Positions 1 through 8,801 of a stretch of DNA of 64,000 nt are shown in pieces. Source of the DNA: Gaiellales bacterium (lineage in GTDB: Bacteria > Actinomycetota > Thermoleophilia > Gaiellales > JAICJC01); NCBI GenBank assembly GCA_036403155.1, contig DASWRM010000034.1, forward strand, positions 62,001-126,000, given 5' to 3'. A program made the translations under genes and the position numbers. The notes beneath the pieces are model-generated. The model saw nothing but the letters and a program-made list of their open reading frames with translations. It ran no database searches and was not told the DNA's origin. The first letter of the stretch is position 1. Each line of letters starts with the position of its first letter.

Positions 1-157
1 CAGACCGACCGGTCGCCCCGCCGGCCGCGTCGCCGCCCGCCGCCACCCGGCCCGCCGCCAGCCCTGCCACCAGCAGCACGGCTGCGCCGAGCACGGCCGC
101 GAGCATGCGCCGCCGCCGCACCTCGCGCCGGCGCGCCTCGGCCCGGTGAAGCCGCAT
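1..157 (-). CDS. N-terminus of a membrane-anchored or secreted protein (partial)
   Basis: An open frame runs from an ATG at 157 down to the window edge without a stop (52 codons seen). It begins with a strongly basic stretch rich in Arg (about residues 2-17), followed by a hydrophobic Ala/Val/Leu segment (about 18-38) and then a Gly/Ala-rich region. This is the pattern of a type II signal anchor or an uncleaved signal sequence. It is divergent from the M20 gene at 215. The function cannot be told because the rest of the protein lies outside the window. No clear ribosome binding site is seen, so the start is tentative. Confidence 0.5.
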   Translation of the reverse strand, partial: MRLHRAEARRREVRRRRMLAAVLGAAVLLVAGLAAGRVAAGGDAAGGATGRS

Positions 158-200
158 CGCGCGGCGTCGCCCGTCTGCATCCTGGTCGCCCAACGCTCGG

Positions 201-206
201 TATCAT
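201..206 (+). promoter_or_regulatory. -10 box of a leaderless promoter (M20 gene)
   Basis: TATCAT followed by 8 bases and the GTG at 215. The predicted transcription start falls on or next to the start codon. This site is the main reason for preferring GTG 215 over the upstream in-frame GTG at 146. Confidence 0.6.
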
Positions 207-214
207 CGCGCACC

Positions 215-1519
215 GTGACGCTGGAGCAGGATGTCGCCGCGGCGATCGAAGCGGGGCGGGATCGCCTCGTCGAGCTGACGTCGCGGTTGATCGCCTTCGA
301 CACGACCGCACGCGACGGCGACGCACCGGCGCGCGAGGAGGCCGCGCTCCAGGAGTACCTGGGTGACCGGCTCGACGCAGCCGGGGCCACAGTGGACATC
401 TGGGAGCCGCGGCCGGACGAGATCTCGGGGACGCGCCAGATTCCGGCGCCCATCAGCTTCGCGGGCCGCCCGCAGATGGCGGCACGCTTTGCGGGCGCCG
501 GGGGCGGCCGCAGCCTGCTGTTCAACGGGCACATCGACGTGGTGCCGTCGGAGCCGCGCGACCGCTGGACGAGCGATCCCAACCGGCCGGAGGTGCGGGA
601 CGGCAAGCTCTTCGGGCGAGGGGCGTGCGACATGAAGGGCGGCGTGGCGGCGATGACGTTCGCTGCCGAGCTGCTCGCGGAGTCCGGCGTGCGGCTGAAG
701 GGCGACCTGATCGTCAACACCGTCACGGACGAGGAGTCGTCGGGTGCGGGCGGGCTGGCCGCCGTCAGCCACGGCGTGCGCGCCGACGCGGGGATCGTCA
801 CCGAGCCGACCGCGTTCGACGTCTGGGTCGGATGCCGGGGCTCGCTGTCGCCCACCGTGGTCGTGGAGGGCCGTCCCGGACATGCCGAGATGGCGCAGCC
901 ACACTGGCGCGACGGCGGCGCAGTCAACGCGATCGAGAAGATGGGCGTGATCCTCGACGCGATCCGGCGCCTTCGCGAGGAGTGGCGCGACCGCCCCGAC
1001 AAGCAGCATCCGCACCTGTCGCCCAGCGACATCGTGCCGGCCAAGATCTCCGGCGGCGAGTGGGTGGTCACGTACCCCTCGAGCTGCACGCTCGAGAGCG
1101 AGCTGATGTACCTGCCCGCGAACGCGGACGCGGACGGTTGGGGCACCGAGGTCGAGCGCGAGGTGACCGAGTGGATCATGCGCGCGGCGGCCACGGACCC
1201 CTGGCTGGCCGAGCATCCGCCGGCGGTCACGTGGGGTCTGGACATCCCGCCGTACGAGGTCGACCCGTCGCACCCGATCGTGTCCGCGATGCTCGACGCG
1301 AGCGCGGCGGCCGGGCGGCCGTCGCGCCTTTCCGGGCTCGACTCGTGGTACGACGCGGCGAGCTTCAGCCGCTTCGGCGGGACGCCGTGCATCGGCTGGG
1401 GGCCGAGCAGCATTGCCTGGGCGCACACGATCGACGAGTACGTTCCGGTCGACGATCTCGTCCGCTGCGCCCAGGGGTTGGCGATCGCGGCGATCCGCTA
1501 CTGTGGGGTCGATGGCTGA
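215..1519 (+). CDS. M20 family amidohydrolase (ArgE/DapE/ACY1 type)
   Basis: 434-residue zinc-dependent deacylase or peptidase of the family that includes acetylornithine deacetylase and succinyl-diaminopimelate desuccinylase. The metal site is complete: His106-x-Asp108 in NGHIDVVP, Asp139 in GACDMKGG, the catalytic pair Glu173-Glu174 in TDEESS, and a late His404 in WAHTIDE. Length fits the family. The start is GTG 215, placed by the -10 box at 201-206. The GNAT gene starts directly after its stop codon, so the two are co-transcribed. The exact substrate (acetylornithine, succinyl-DAP or another N-acyl amino acid) cannot be decided from sequence alone. Confidence 0.85.
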   Translation: MTLEQDVAAAIEAGRDRLVELTSRLIAFDTTARDGDAPAREEAALQEYLGDRLDAAGATVDIWEPRPDEISGTRQIPAPISFAGRPQMAARFAGAGGGRSLLFNGHIDVVPSEPRDRWTSDPNRPEVRDGKLFGRGACDMKGGVAAMTFAAELLAESGVRLKGDLIVNTVTDEESSGAGGLAAVSHGVRADAGIVTEPTAFDVWVGCRGSLSPTVVVEGRPGHAEMAQPHWRDGGAVNAIEKMGVILDAIRRLREEWRDRPDKQHPHLSPSDIVPAKISGGEWVVTYPSSCTLESELMYLPANADADGWGTEVEREVTEWIMRAAATDPWLAEHPPAVTWGLDIPPYEVDPSHPIVSAMLDASAAAGRPSRLSGLDSWYDAASFSRFGGTPCIGWGPSSIAWAHTIDEYVPVDDLVRCAQGLAIAAIRYCGVDG

Positions 1520-2014
1520 GTGGACGAACGGCGTGGCACGGGCGTGACGTCTGTGGCGGATCTTCCGTTGAGGATGGCGACGACCGCCGACGCGGCGCTC
1601 GTCACTCGGCTGCTGAAGGCGTTCTTCAGCCACGAGGGGCGGGTGGTGCCCCACCTCGGCCAGAACATCGAAGCCATCCTCGACGACCCGGGCCGCGGGT
1701 TCTTCACCCTGGCCGGCGAGCGGGGGGTCGCCACGACGACGATCCGCATCTCGGCGGGTGGCGGCGCGAGCGCCGAGATCGAGGAGATCTGGGTACAGCC
1801 GTCGGCGCGCGGTCAAGGGCTCGGGAGCCGGCTGCTGCGTGCGGCTGTGGCCGAGTGCAGGCGCCGCGGGATCAAGTCGATCGAGCTGCGCGTCACGCCC
1901 GACGACCAGGAGCTCGGCATCCCCGACTTCTACACGAAGCTCGGGTTCAGCCACGGCGGCCGGCTGATCTACGAGTACGCCGGCGCCGACTCCGAGGTTC
2001 GCGAAGCGACCTGA
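1520..2014 (+). CDS. GNAT family N-acetyltransferase
   Basis: 164-residue acetyl-CoA dependent N-acetyltransferase. The acetyl-CoA loop is visible in VQPSARGQGLGSRLL (about residues 92-106, the Q-x-x-G-x-G motif of the fold), followed by the helix and the C-terminal FYTKLGF element typical of GNAT proteins. The frame opens with a GTG immediately after the M20 stop codon; in-frame GTGs at 1544 and 1553 are alternative starts. It lies in the same transcription unit as the deacylase, which may mean the pair acylates and deacylates related small amines, but that is only inference. A UUCG-loop hairpin follows its stop. Confidence 0.8.
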   Translation: MDERRGTGVTSVADLPLRMATTADAALVTRLLKAFFSHEGRVVPHLGQNIEAILDDPGRGFFTLAGERGVATTTIRISAGGGASAEIEEIWVQPSARGQGLGSRLLRAAVAECRRRGIKSIELRVTPDDQELGIPDFYTKLGFSHGGRLIYEYAGADSEVREAT

Positions 2015-2030
2015 GAGCCGTTCGCGGCTC
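2015..2030. terminator. Bidirectional hairpin with UUCG loop
   Basis: GAGCCG, loop TTCG, CGGCTC: a perfect 6-bp stem sitting exactly between two convergent genes (GNAT ends 2014, TPR protein ends 2036). There is no U-tract, so termination would rely on the hairpin alone or on Rho. Confidence 0.6.
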
Positions 2031-2035
2031 GTGCC

Positions 2036-3094
2036 TCAGAGGCCGGCGTCGCCGGCCAGTTCGAGCATCCGCATCGCGGCGTCGGTCCGGCCCTGCTGCC
2101 GCAGGAACTTGCCGTAGCGCCGGTACGCCTTGGCCAGCTCCGTGGGCCAGCCGGTCTGGTGCTCGAGCGCGTCGATCGCCATCAGGTAGGCGGTGTCTGC
2201 CCGCGAATGGTCGCCTGTGGCGTCGTAGACGCGCGCCTGCACCAGGTAGGCCCGGCCCAGCTCCCCGGGCACCGACCTGTCCCCGAGCAGTTCGATCGCC
2301 TGCCGTGCGAGCTCGAGGGCACCCTCGTACTCGCCGAGCTGGAGCGCGCGGCGCGCCTGCTCGACGCGCAGGAACCCTTCGTCCACCGGCCCCTGCGTGT
2401 GGCGCTCGGCACGCTCGAGGTACGTGCCGGCCAGCTCGGGGTCATGTGCGTCGAGCAGCGCGTGGGCGCACTGGTGGAGCGCCTCGAACATGATGTCCTC
2501 GAGGCCTGCCGACTCGGTCAGCTCCACCATCTTCCGCGCGTAATCGACGGCGAGATCCGTGCGGCCGGTGTTGATGTTCAGCCGCGTGAGGGCGTAGTAG
2601 AGGCGCTGCCGGACGCGCAGATCGAGGTCCTCGCCGCCGCCCTGCAGCACGCCGGCGAGCACCGTGCCGGCCTTGCCGTACTCGCCCGCATCGCTGTATG
2701 CGTAGCTGAGCGTGATGGCGAAGTGGGCCGCGACGGCGGAATCGTGGTCGGCCGGCTCCCGGACGCGGCGCACACATTCCTCGAGCAGCTCGACGGCTCC
2801 CTCCGCGTCGCCGCTCATCGACCGCAACCGCGCGGCGTTCGTGTAGAGCGACTCGCGCTCGGCGGGATCCGGACGGCCGCTCCGCTCGATCGCCTGCTCG
2901 AAGAGCCCCAGCGCGACGAGCTCCTGGCCCTGTCGGGTGGCGATCGTCCCCAGTCCCTCGAGCGCACGGCCGGCCGCGGCGTCGTCGCCGCGGTCGTCGG
3001 CCTCGGTGAGCACGCGTGCGAGGACGCGCTCGGCTTCGGCGAACTGGGAAAGACCTATGAGGAGCGCTGCGTCGGTGAGCGTTGCCTCGTCCAC
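2036..3094 (-). CDS. TPR-repeat protein
   Basis: 352 residues, almost wholly alpha-helical tetratricopeptide-like repeats: recurrent A-x-x-L-x-x-G/A-x2-Y/L-A patterns such as LFEQAIERSG, YSDAGEYGKAGTVLAGVLQ and RYGKFLRQQGRTDAAMRML. No signal peptide and no enzymatic domain. TPR proteins are scaffolds for protein-protein contacts; the partner is unknown. The arrangement resembles the TPR halves of large transcriptional regulators, but no DNA-binding domain is attached. Start is GTG 3094, set by the -10 box just upstream. Confidence 0.75.
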   Translation of the reverse strand: MDEATLTDAALLIGLSQFAEAERVLARVLTEADDRGDDAAAGRALEGLGTIATRQGQELVALGLFEQAIERSGRPDPAERESLYTNAARLRSMSGDAEGAVELLEECVRRVREPADHDSAVAAHFAITLSYAYSDAGEYGKAGTVLAGVLQGGGEDLDLRVRQRLYYALTRLNINTGRTDLAVDYARKMVELTESAGLEDIMFEALHQCAHALLDAHDPELAGTYLERAERHTQGPVDEGFLRVEQARRALQLGEYEGALELARQAIELLGDRSVPGELGRAYLVQARVYDATGDHSRADTAYLMAIDALEHQTGWPTELAKAYRRYGKFLRQQGRTDAAMRMLELAGDAGL

Positions 3095-3102
3095 GCGCTG
3101 CC

Positions 3103-3108
3103 AGCGTA
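3103..3108 (-). promoter_or_regulatory. -10 box of a leaderless promoter (TPR gene)
   Basis: TACGCT on the minus strand, 8 bases before the GTG start at 3094. Confidence 0.55.
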
Positions 3109-3128
3109 GCGAACGGTGCAGGAGGCGC

Positions 3129-3905
3129 TCAAGCGGCGAACGGCAGCGGCCGGACGCGGGCTTGGACGCCGGCGACGTCCACCTCGTCGCCGTCCTCGAC
3201 CTCGCGACGAAGCACGGCCAGCGAGATCGGGCCGAAACGCGGCGAGACGACCGGGGAGCTGGCCCGGCCGACCTCGCGGTCGCCGGCGAGCACGGGCGAG
3301 CCCGGCTCCGGCAGTGCGGCGGAGAGCTCGAGCCCGCGCAGCCCGCGGTTTGCGTGGCCGCGGTAGTGCAGGCGCGCCACCGGCTCCTGTCCCGGGTAGC
3401 AGCCCTTGGTGAAGCTCACGGCGCGCGGGACGAGGCCGGCCTCGGCCGGCATCGACGCCTCGTCGAACTCGCGGCCGAAGACGGGGATCCCCGCCTCGAC
3501 GCGCGCGATCTCCCATGTCTCGGGCGGGTCGAGCCCGGCAGGCGGCTCCGCCACCAGCCGCAGCGGACCGGCGGGGGTCTCGAGCGTCGCGAGCGGCGCG
3601 GCGCCACCGCCCCACACGACTACGTGCGCGCTCGGGGCGAGGTCGACCTTCCTGCGGAACCGCGCGCGGACGATCGCCTGCTCGACGAGGCCGGCCCGCT
3701 CGGGCGGGCAGGCGACCACGTAGCGGGCGCCGATGTTGTAGAGCTCGAGGTCCGAGATGACGCGCGCCTTGGGCGTCAGGAGCAGAGCGTAGACGGCGCC
3801 CCCCGGCCCGGCCGCATCGACGTCATTCGAGAGCAGGCTCTGAAGCAGCGCAGCGGTGTCGGGGCCTTCGGCCGTGAAGCACGTTCGTTCCAGGAGGGTG
3901 GCCAT
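3129..3905 (-). CDS. YgfZ/CAF17 family folate-binding protein
   Basis: 258 residues related to the glycine-cleavage T-protein fold. The family signature K-G-C-Y-x-G-Q-E is present as KGCYPGQEPVARLHYRGH in the second half (about residues 163-180), with the essential Cys. YgfZ-type proteins use tetrahydrofolate and help assembly or repair of certain Fe-S enzymes. The N-terminus (FTAEGPDTAALLQSLLSNDV) matches the usual start of the family. It is the only gene of its unit and faces the molybdopterin oxidoreductase divergently. An Fe-S maintenance role fits the presence of nuo, lipA and a HesB-type carrier elsewhere in the window. Confidence 0.85.
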   Translation of the reverse strand: MATLLERTCFTAEGPDTAALLQSLLSNDVDAAGPGGAVYALLLTPKARVISDLELYNIGARYVVACPPERAGLVEQAIVRARFRRKVDLAPSAHVVVWGGGAAPLATLETPAGPLRLVAEPPAGLDPPETWEIARVEAGIPVFGREFDEASMPAEAGLVPRAVSFTKGCYPGQEPVARLHYRGHANRGLRGLELSAALPEPGSPVLAGDREVGRASSPVVSPRFGPISLAVLRREVEDGDEVDVAGVQARVRPLPFAA

Positions 3906-3911
3906 GACGGA

Positions 3912-3917
3912 AGCGTA
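3912..3917 (-). promoter_or_regulatory. -10 box of a leaderless promoter (ygfZ-like gene)
   Basis: TACGCT on the minus strand with 6 bases to the ATG at 3905. Confidence 0.6.
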
Positions 3918-3955
3918 GGCGAGCGCGGCGGGCGCCCGCTGAAACGAACGGCGTC

Positions 3956-3961
3956 TACGAT
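3956..3961 (+). promoter_or_regulatory. -10 box of a leadered promoter (molybdopterin oxidoreductase)
   Basis: TACGAT about 36 bases before the GTG at 3998. Here a short 5' leader is expected, and it carries a strong Shine-Dalgarno sequence. Confidence 0.5.
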
Positions 3962-3987
3962 CACACCCTTGCCCCGAGTCGAGCGAT

Positions 3988-3992
3988 GGAGG
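3988..3992 (+). promoter_or_regulatory. Shine-Dalgarno sequence deciding the GTG 3998 start
   Basis: GGAGG with 5 bases to GTG 3998. The in-frame ATG at 3986 overlaps this site and has no ribosome binding site of its own, so GTG 3998 is the better start. Confidence 0.6.
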
Positions 3993-3997
3993 TAGAG

Positions 3998-4609
3998 GTG
4001 GCGCTGTTCCGTTCCAGCCAGGATCGAAAGGCCAGGGAGGCCGGGGTCGACGAATCCCGCATCCCGCCCGGCCAGTACTACACCGACAAGTGGCCCGTCC
4101 TGCACGCGGGCGGCGTGCCGGCGGTCGACCTGCGCACGTGGGACTTCAGGGTCTTCGGCCTGGTCAGGAATGAGATCCGCCTGTCGTTCGACGAGCTGGT
4201 CGCGCTGGGCACGCAGGAGCAGGCGAGCGACATCCATTGCGTGACCCGATGGACGAAGCTCGACATGCCATGGAAGGGCGTCCCGATGCGGGCCGTGCTC
4301 GAGCAGGCGCAGCCGCTCGACAGCGCCCGCTTCGTGATCGCACACGCCGAGCAGGGGTTCACGGCGAACCTCCCGATCGAGGCCCTGAAGGCGGACGACG
4401 CGATGCTGGCGTACGAGGCGGACGGGCAGCCGCTGACGCCGGAGCACGGATACCCGCTGCGGCTGCTCGTTCCCAGCCGCTACTTCTGGAAGAGCGCGAA
4501 GTGGCTGCGCGGCCTCGAGGTCTCGGACGTGGACCGGCCGGGCTTCTGGGAGGGCTACGGGTACCACAACGACGCCGATCCGTGGAAGGAAGAGCGCTAC
4601 GGTTTCTAG
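3998..4609 (+). CDS. Sulfite-oxidase-like molybdopterin-binding oxidoreductase
   Basis: 203-residue stand-alone molybdopterin domain of the sulfite oxidase fold (PF00174 type). The conserved Cys that ligates molybdenum is Cys81 in DIHCVTRW. Other family hallmarks are GVPMRAVLEQA, the LAYEADGQPLTPEHGYPLRLLVP stretch (positions roughly 130-155) and the KWLRGLEV element. There is no Tat signal, so a cytoplasmic enzyme is likely, unlike periplasmic MsrP. The heme and dimerisation domains of true sulfite oxidases are absent. Substrate unknown. It is transcribed alone, divergent from the ygfZ-like gene. Confidence 0.8.
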   Translation: MALFRSSQDRKAREAGVDESRIPPGQYYTDKWPVLHAGGVPAVDLRTWDFRVFGLVRNEIRLSFDELVALGTQEQASDIHCVTRWTKLDMPWKGVPMRAVLEQAQPLDSARFVIAHAEQGFTANLPIEALKADDAMLAYEADGQPLTPEHGYPLRLLVPSRYFWKSAKWLRGLEVSDVDRPGFWEGYGYHNDADPWKEERYGF

Positions 4610-4660
4610 GCGGCCACGACTCCGCCGCTGACCCCGCAAGCCTCGTCCCGCGGCTTCCGC

Positions 4661-4666
4661 TAGGTT
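4661..4666 (+). promoter_or_regulatory. -10 box of a leaderless promoter (ABC transporter operon)
   Basis: TAGGTT, 7 bases before GTG 4674. Confidence 0.6.
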
Positions 4667-4673
4667 CACTGGC

Positions 4674-5588
4674 GTGACGACGACCGCGACCAGCTTCGCC
4701 GTGCGCATCCGCGGCGCTGTCAAGCGCTACGGCCAGATCACCGCCGTCGACCGGCTCGACCTCGACGTTCCGGCCGGCACGTGCGTGGGGCTGCTCGGCC
4801 CCAACGGGGCCGGCAAGTCGACCACCATGAAGATGCTCACCGCCCAGGCGATCGCGGACGAAGGCGAGATCGAGGTGCTCGGCTACCGGCTGCCCCGGGA
4901 GTCCAAGCAGGCGCGGGTCGAGTGCGGCGTCGTGCCGCAGCTCGACAACCTCGACACCACGCTCACCGTCGAGGAGAACCTCCGCGTGTTCGCGTGGCTC
5001 TACCGGCTGGGCCGCGCGGAGAGGCGCCCCGCCATCGACCGTGCACTGGCGATCGCGAACCTGTCAGACCGCCGCGGCACGCGCGTCGACAAGCTCTCCG
5101 GCGGCATGCGCCGGCGCCTGCTGATCGCCCGCGCGCTCGTCCACCGGCCACGCCTCGTGCTGCTGGACGAGCCGACGGTCGGGCTCGACCCCCAGGTCCG
5201 CCAGGAGCTGTGGGCCCTGATCGACGGCCTGCGCAGCGAGGGCGTGTCGATCCTGATGTCGACCCACTACATCGAGGAGGCGGAACGCCTCGCCGACACC
5301 GTCACGATCATGTCGCACGGGCGCGCGATCGCCGAGGGGCCGCCACACGAACTCGTCCTGCGGCATGCGGGACAGCAGGCGCTCGAGGTGTACGGCCCGC
5401 CGGCGCGGCTGACGGAGGTCGAGGCGGCCGCGGCGGAGCAGGGTCTGCAGACGCGACGCACCGGCACCAGCGTCGCGGTGCTCGGAGAGCGCCGCAACGG
5501 CTTCATGGCGGGCGACCCGGGGACGACGACGCGTCCGGCCAACCTCGAGGACGTCTTCGTCCTCCTGACAGGCGAGCACATCGAGTGA
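4674..5588 (+). CDS. ABC-2 type exporter, ATP-binding subunit
   Basis: 304 residues. All ATPase motifs are intact: Walker A GPNGAGKST (about residue 42), the Q-loop in VVPQLDN, signature LSGGMRRRL, Walker B LVLLDEPTVGLDP and the H-loop STHYIEEAE. The C-terminal extension after about residue 230 is of the kind seen in DrrA/NodI-like exporter ATPases. Its stop overlaps the permease start (GTGA), so both are made together. These systems export drugs, polysaccharides or lipids; the substrate is not predictable here. Confidence 0.9.
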   Translation: MTTTATSFAVRIRGAVKRYGQITAVDRLDLDVPAGTCVGLLGPNGAGKSTTMKMLTAQAIADEGEIEVLGYRLPRESKQARVECGVVPQLDNLDTTLTVEENLRVFAWLYRLGRAERRPAIDRALAIANLSDRRGTRVDKLSGGMRRRLLIARALVHRPRLVLLDEPTVGLDPQVRQELWALIDGLRSEGVSILMSTHYIEEAERLADTVTIMSHGRAIAEGPPHELVLRHAGQQALEVYGPPARLTEVEAAAAEQGLQTRRTGTSVAVLGERRNGFMAGDPGTTTRPANLEDVFVLLTGEHIE

Positions 5589-6382
5589 GCGCCGCGCCGC
5601 AGGCCCAGCCACGGCTGCACCGGCTGGAACGGCCGGCGATCGCCGGCGTGCTGATCCGCGAGATCATCAACTTCTCGTCGTTCTGGCGCTCCGCCACCTT
5701 CTCGTCGACCGTCGACCCGACCATCTACCTGCTGGCGTTCGGGTTCGGGTTCGGCTCGCTGGTCTCGAGGGTGCAGGGGTACGACTACGTGGAGTACGTC
5801 GGCACCGGAACGGTGGCGACCGCGGTGCTGTTCGCGAGCGCGATGCCTGCGATGTTCGGCACGTTCGTGAAGTACCGGTTCCAGCGCACGTACGACGCCA
5901 TCCTGGCTGCGCCGGTCGACACCGAGGAGCTCGTCACCGCGGAGGCGCTCTGGATCGCCGTCAGGGCCGGAACGTACGGATGCGTCCCGTTGCTGGTGGC
6001 GATGGTGTTCGGGCTCGACCCGAGCTGGGGGATGCTGACCGTGCCCGCAATCGCGTTCGTCGCGGGGTTCGGCTGGGCCGGATTCGGCACGTCGGTTGCC
6101 GCGACGATGAACTCGATCGACAGCTTCAGCTACGTGATGAGCGGCGTGATCACGCCCATGTTCCTCGTGGCCGGGACGTTCTTCCCGCTGACGAAGCTGC
6201 CCGAATGGGCGCAGGTGGTCGCGAACGTCAACCCCCTGTACCACACGGTCGAGCTCGTCCGCCACGCCGCCTTCGGGTTCCACCTCGGTGCGGACGCCTG
6301 GCACTTCGGCTTCCTCTTGGGCTTCGCCCTGCTCATGTGGCGGTTCGCCATCCGGCGGATGACCGCCCGTCTGATCGACTGA
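5585..6382 (+). CDS. ABC-2 type exporter, permease subunit
   Basis: 265 residues with about six hydrophobic helices, starting at GTG 5585 which overlaps the ATPase stop. Features of the NodJ/DrrB permease family include the early TIYLLAFGFGFGSLV segment, the cytoplasmic KYRFQRTYDAILAAPV loop, and the re-entrant-like ITPMFLVAGTFFPLTKLP stretch followed by NPLYHTVELVR. It pairs with the ATPase at 4674 as a half-size exporter that must dimerise. Its stop codon overlaps the start of the M20 peptidase (TGATG). Confidence 0.88.
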   Translation: MSAAPQAQPRLHRLERPAIAGVLIREIINFSSFWRSATFSSTVDPTIYLLAFGFGFGSLVSRVQGYDYVEYVGTGTVATAVLFASAMPAMFGTFVKYRFQRTYDAILAAPVDTEELVTAEALWIAVRAGTYGCVPLLVAMVFGLDPSWGMLTVPAIAFVAGFGWAGFGTSVAATMNSIDSFSYVMSGVITPMFLVAGTFFPLTKLPEWAQVVANVNPLYHTVELVRHAAFGFHLGADAWHFGFLLGFALLMWRFAIRRMTARLID

Positions 6383-7470
6383 TGGTCGAGGCGTTCAGCA
6401 GCCGGCTGCAGCAGCTCGTCGACATAGATTCGCCATCCGACGGGCTGGAGCAGGAGCGGGTCGCGGAGCTGCTGGCCGGATGGCTCGAGCCGATGGGGTG
6501 CGGCGCGGAGTGGGTCGACGAGCCCGACGGCCCGGCCCGCAGCATGGCGATCACCATGCGCGGCGACGGCGACGGGGTGGTCTGCCTGCTCGGCCACACC
6601 GACACCGTGTTCCCCGCCGGCACGGTCTCGGAGCGCCCGTTCCGGCGCGAAGGAGTGCGCTGCTTCGGTCCCGGCGTCGCCGACATGAAGGGCGGGCTGG
6701 TGCTCGCCGCGATGGCGATGGAGCGATACGCGGGAGCCCGCCGCCCGTTCGCCGAGCTGCGACTGCTGGTCTGCGCGGACGAGGAGGTGCGGCTCCGCGC
6801 GCCGGCCGTCTGCTCCCGGGCCGCCGGCGCGCGAGCGGCGCTGGTGTTCGAATGCGGCCGCGAGAACGGCGACATCGTGACGGCCCGCAAGGGGGCGATC
6901 TGGCGCACGATGGAGCTGACCGGCGTCGCAGCGCACGCAGGCGCTGACACTGCTCGCGGGCGCAGCGCCGTCTCGGCGCTCGCGGCCGAGATCCTGCGGA
7001 TCGAGGGGCTGAAGGCCGGCCGGCCGGAGATGACGTCGGTGGTCACGACCGTCCAGGGCGGCACCGCGGCAAACACCCTCCCGGGGAACGCCGGCGCGAC
7101 GCTCGACATCCGCTCCAGCGTGCCGGCAGACCTCGACCACGCGCTGGCCGAGCTGGCGACGGGCGGCCCGTACGACGGCGTCTCGATCGAGATCGTCGAT
7201 CGCGGAACCTGGCCGCCGATGCCGCGCGACCCGCACCTCGCGGCGGCCGCGATCGCGATCGGCTCGGAGCTGGGCCTGACCATCGGCGAGGAGCTCTCGG
7301 GCGGCGTCTCCGACGGATGCTGGACGGGCGCGGCGGGCATCCCCACGATCGACGGCCTCGGCCCGGTCGGCGCCCTGGATCACACCGACGCCGAATGGAT
7401 CGAGCTCGAGACGGTCGAGCGGCGCCTGGAGCTGGCCGTCCGCTTGATCGAACGGGCGGCTCAGCTGTAG
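6382..7470 (+). CDS. M20 family peptidase (carboxypeptidase G2 / ArgE-like)
   Basis: 362 residues. Zinc-site motifs: His72-x-Asp74 in GHTDTVFP, Asp101 in GVADMKGG, and the acidic pair in CADEEVR, with a late His in ALDHTDAEW. The shape and the [10 protein letters not shown] motif are closest to glutamate carboxypeptidases (CPDG2). It starts inside the permease stop codon, so it belongs to the exporter operon. That coupling suggests the hydrolase acts on, or protects against, the transported compound, but this is inference. Its 3' end overlaps the convergent phosphoesterase gene by 10 bases. Confidence 0.85.
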   Translation: MVEAFSSRLQQLVDIDSPSDGLEQERVAELLAGWLEPMGCGAEWVDEPDGPARSMAITMRGDGDGVVCLLGHTDTVFPAGTVSERPFRREGVRCFGPGVADMKGGLVLAAMAMERYAGARRPFAELRLLVCADEEVRLRAPAVCSRAAGARAALVFECGRENGDIVTARKGAIWRTMELTGVAAHAGADTARGRSAVSALAAEILRIEGLKAGRPEMTSVVTTVQGGTAANTLPGNAGATLDIRSSVPADLDHALAELATGGPYDGVSIEIVDRGTWPPMPRDPHLAAAAIAIGSELGLTIGEELSGGVSDGCWTGAAGIPTIDGLGPVGALDHTDAEWIELETVERRLELAVRLIERAAQL

Positions 7471-8801
7471 TCGATCGAGCCGGCGGCCTCCTTCTGGACG
7501 AACTTCACGTTCGGGCAGTCGCGGACCGGGGCGATCCAGCGGCGAAGCGGATGGTCGAACTGGAACGCCGACCTCAGCGAGTTGGCCGAGCGCTCGCGGC
7601 TGGTCAGGAGCGGCAGGCCGAAGTTCTCGGAGGCGAACTTGATCACGGACGTGAAGTCGTACGTCGTGTGGTCGATGCCCCGGCGGGCCCACGGTGAGAC
7701 GACGAGCAGCGGCGAGCGGATGCCGAGCCCGAAACGGTCGATGGTCGGAGGGCGCACGTGGTCGTAGAAGCCGCCGAAGTCGTCCCACACGACGACGATC
7801 GCCGTGCTCTTCCAGAAGCGGGAGCGGACGACCGCGTTCACCATCCGCGCCGTCCAGTTCTCCCCCTCGCACAGCGACGGGCCGCCCGGATGGTCGCTCT
7901 CGTCGAACGGCGGCGTGATCCACGTGATCGATGGCAGGTACCCCTGTCGGAGGTCCGACGGAAACCATTGCCAGGGGGCGTAATGACGCCCCCAGTCGGC
8001 GCGATCGCGAACATCCTTGACGGCGTCCAGCGCCACCCACCCGTACCCCAGCTGCCCGGGCATCGCGCCGTACGTGGCCCACGAGACGCCGGGCCGGCCG
8101 TTGATCGCGCCCGCCACGCTGGGGATGTCGAGGCACACCGACCTGCGGCCTGCAACCGACATGGTGTCCTCCGACGCGATCGGCACCGTCACGTCCGGCG
8201 GGCCGTCGCAGCCCCACCACCGTGTGCCGATGCTCGGTCCGTCGATCACGCCGCCGGACTGGCCGGCCACCGCGTACAGGTGGTTCGGGTAGCTCGAGCT
8301 GGGCACCGATGTGAACATGCGGTCGCCCAGCGCGTAGCGCTTCGCCCAGCCCCAGTACGCGGGGAGCTGCCCTGGCGTCGCGGTCGTGTACGCCTTCAGC
8401 GTGTGCTCGCCGGCCTTGTCGACGACGCGCGAGAACCCGTTCATCCTCCCGCCGTTGACGTCCTGAACGTGCGCCCAGTGGTTGTGCTGCAGATCGACCT
8501 GCTTGTCGGGCAGCGCGGTCAGCGGGACGACGCTGCCGTCGTACGTGACCCCGGTGGTGGCGCCGTCGCCCTCCGGGAACCTGCCGAACAGGTTGTCGTA
8601 GGTGCGGTTCTCCTTGATGATGTAGACGATGTGCTTGATCGGAGTCGTGGACGCGGCGTCGGGCAGCACGGCTCTTCGGGGTGCGGGCGGCGGCGCGGCC
8701 GACGAGGGCACCGCCGCCCACCTCCCCGCGGATCCCTCCCCGGTCAGCCACAGCGTGCCGGCGACCACGGCGAGCAGCGCGACGCCACCGCGCACGCTCA
8801 T
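7461..8801 (-). CDS. Secreted phosphoesterase (phospholipase C / acid phosphatase family)
   Basis: 446 residues of the alkaline-phosphatase-like phosphoesterase family (PF04185). A signal peptide or anchor covers about residues 1-25. The catalytic N-terminal motif [19 protein letters not shown] is present, as is the internal [14 protein letters not shown] metal-binding stretch and the [16 protein letters not shown]-terminal motif. Expected to act outside the membrane on phospholipids or phosphomonoesters. The ATG at 8801 overlaps the upstream gene's stop (ATGA), which makes it preferable to the in-frame ATG at 8813. Confidence 0.87.
   Translation of the reverse strand: MSVRGGVALLAVVAGTLWLTGEGSAGRWAAVPSSAAPPPAPRRAVLPDAASTTPIKHIVYIIKENRTYDNLFGRFPEGDGATTGVTYDGSVVPLTALPDKQVDLQHNHWAHVQDVNGGRMNGFSRVVDKAGEHTLKAYTTATPGQLPAYWGWAKRYALGDRMFTSVPSSSYPNHLYAVAGQSGGVIDGPSIGTRWWGCDGPPDVTVPIASEDTMSVAGRRSVCLDIPSVAGAINGRPGVSWATYGAMPGQLGYGWVALDAVKDVRDRADWGRHYAPWQWFPSDLRQGYLPSITWITPPFDESDHPGGPSLCEGENWTARMVNAVVRSRFWKSTAIVVVWDDFGGFYDHVRPPTIDRFGLGIRSPLLVVSPWARRGIDHTTYDFTSVIKFASENFGLPLLTSRERSANSLRSAFQFDHPLRRWIAPVRDCPNVKFVQKEAAGSIDYS

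Noticed and set aside
146-214. Longer N-terminus of the first M20 gene from GTG 146
   Set aside because: The -10 box at 201-206 would lie inside the coding region, and the extra 23 residues do not look like a signal peptide or a part of the family.
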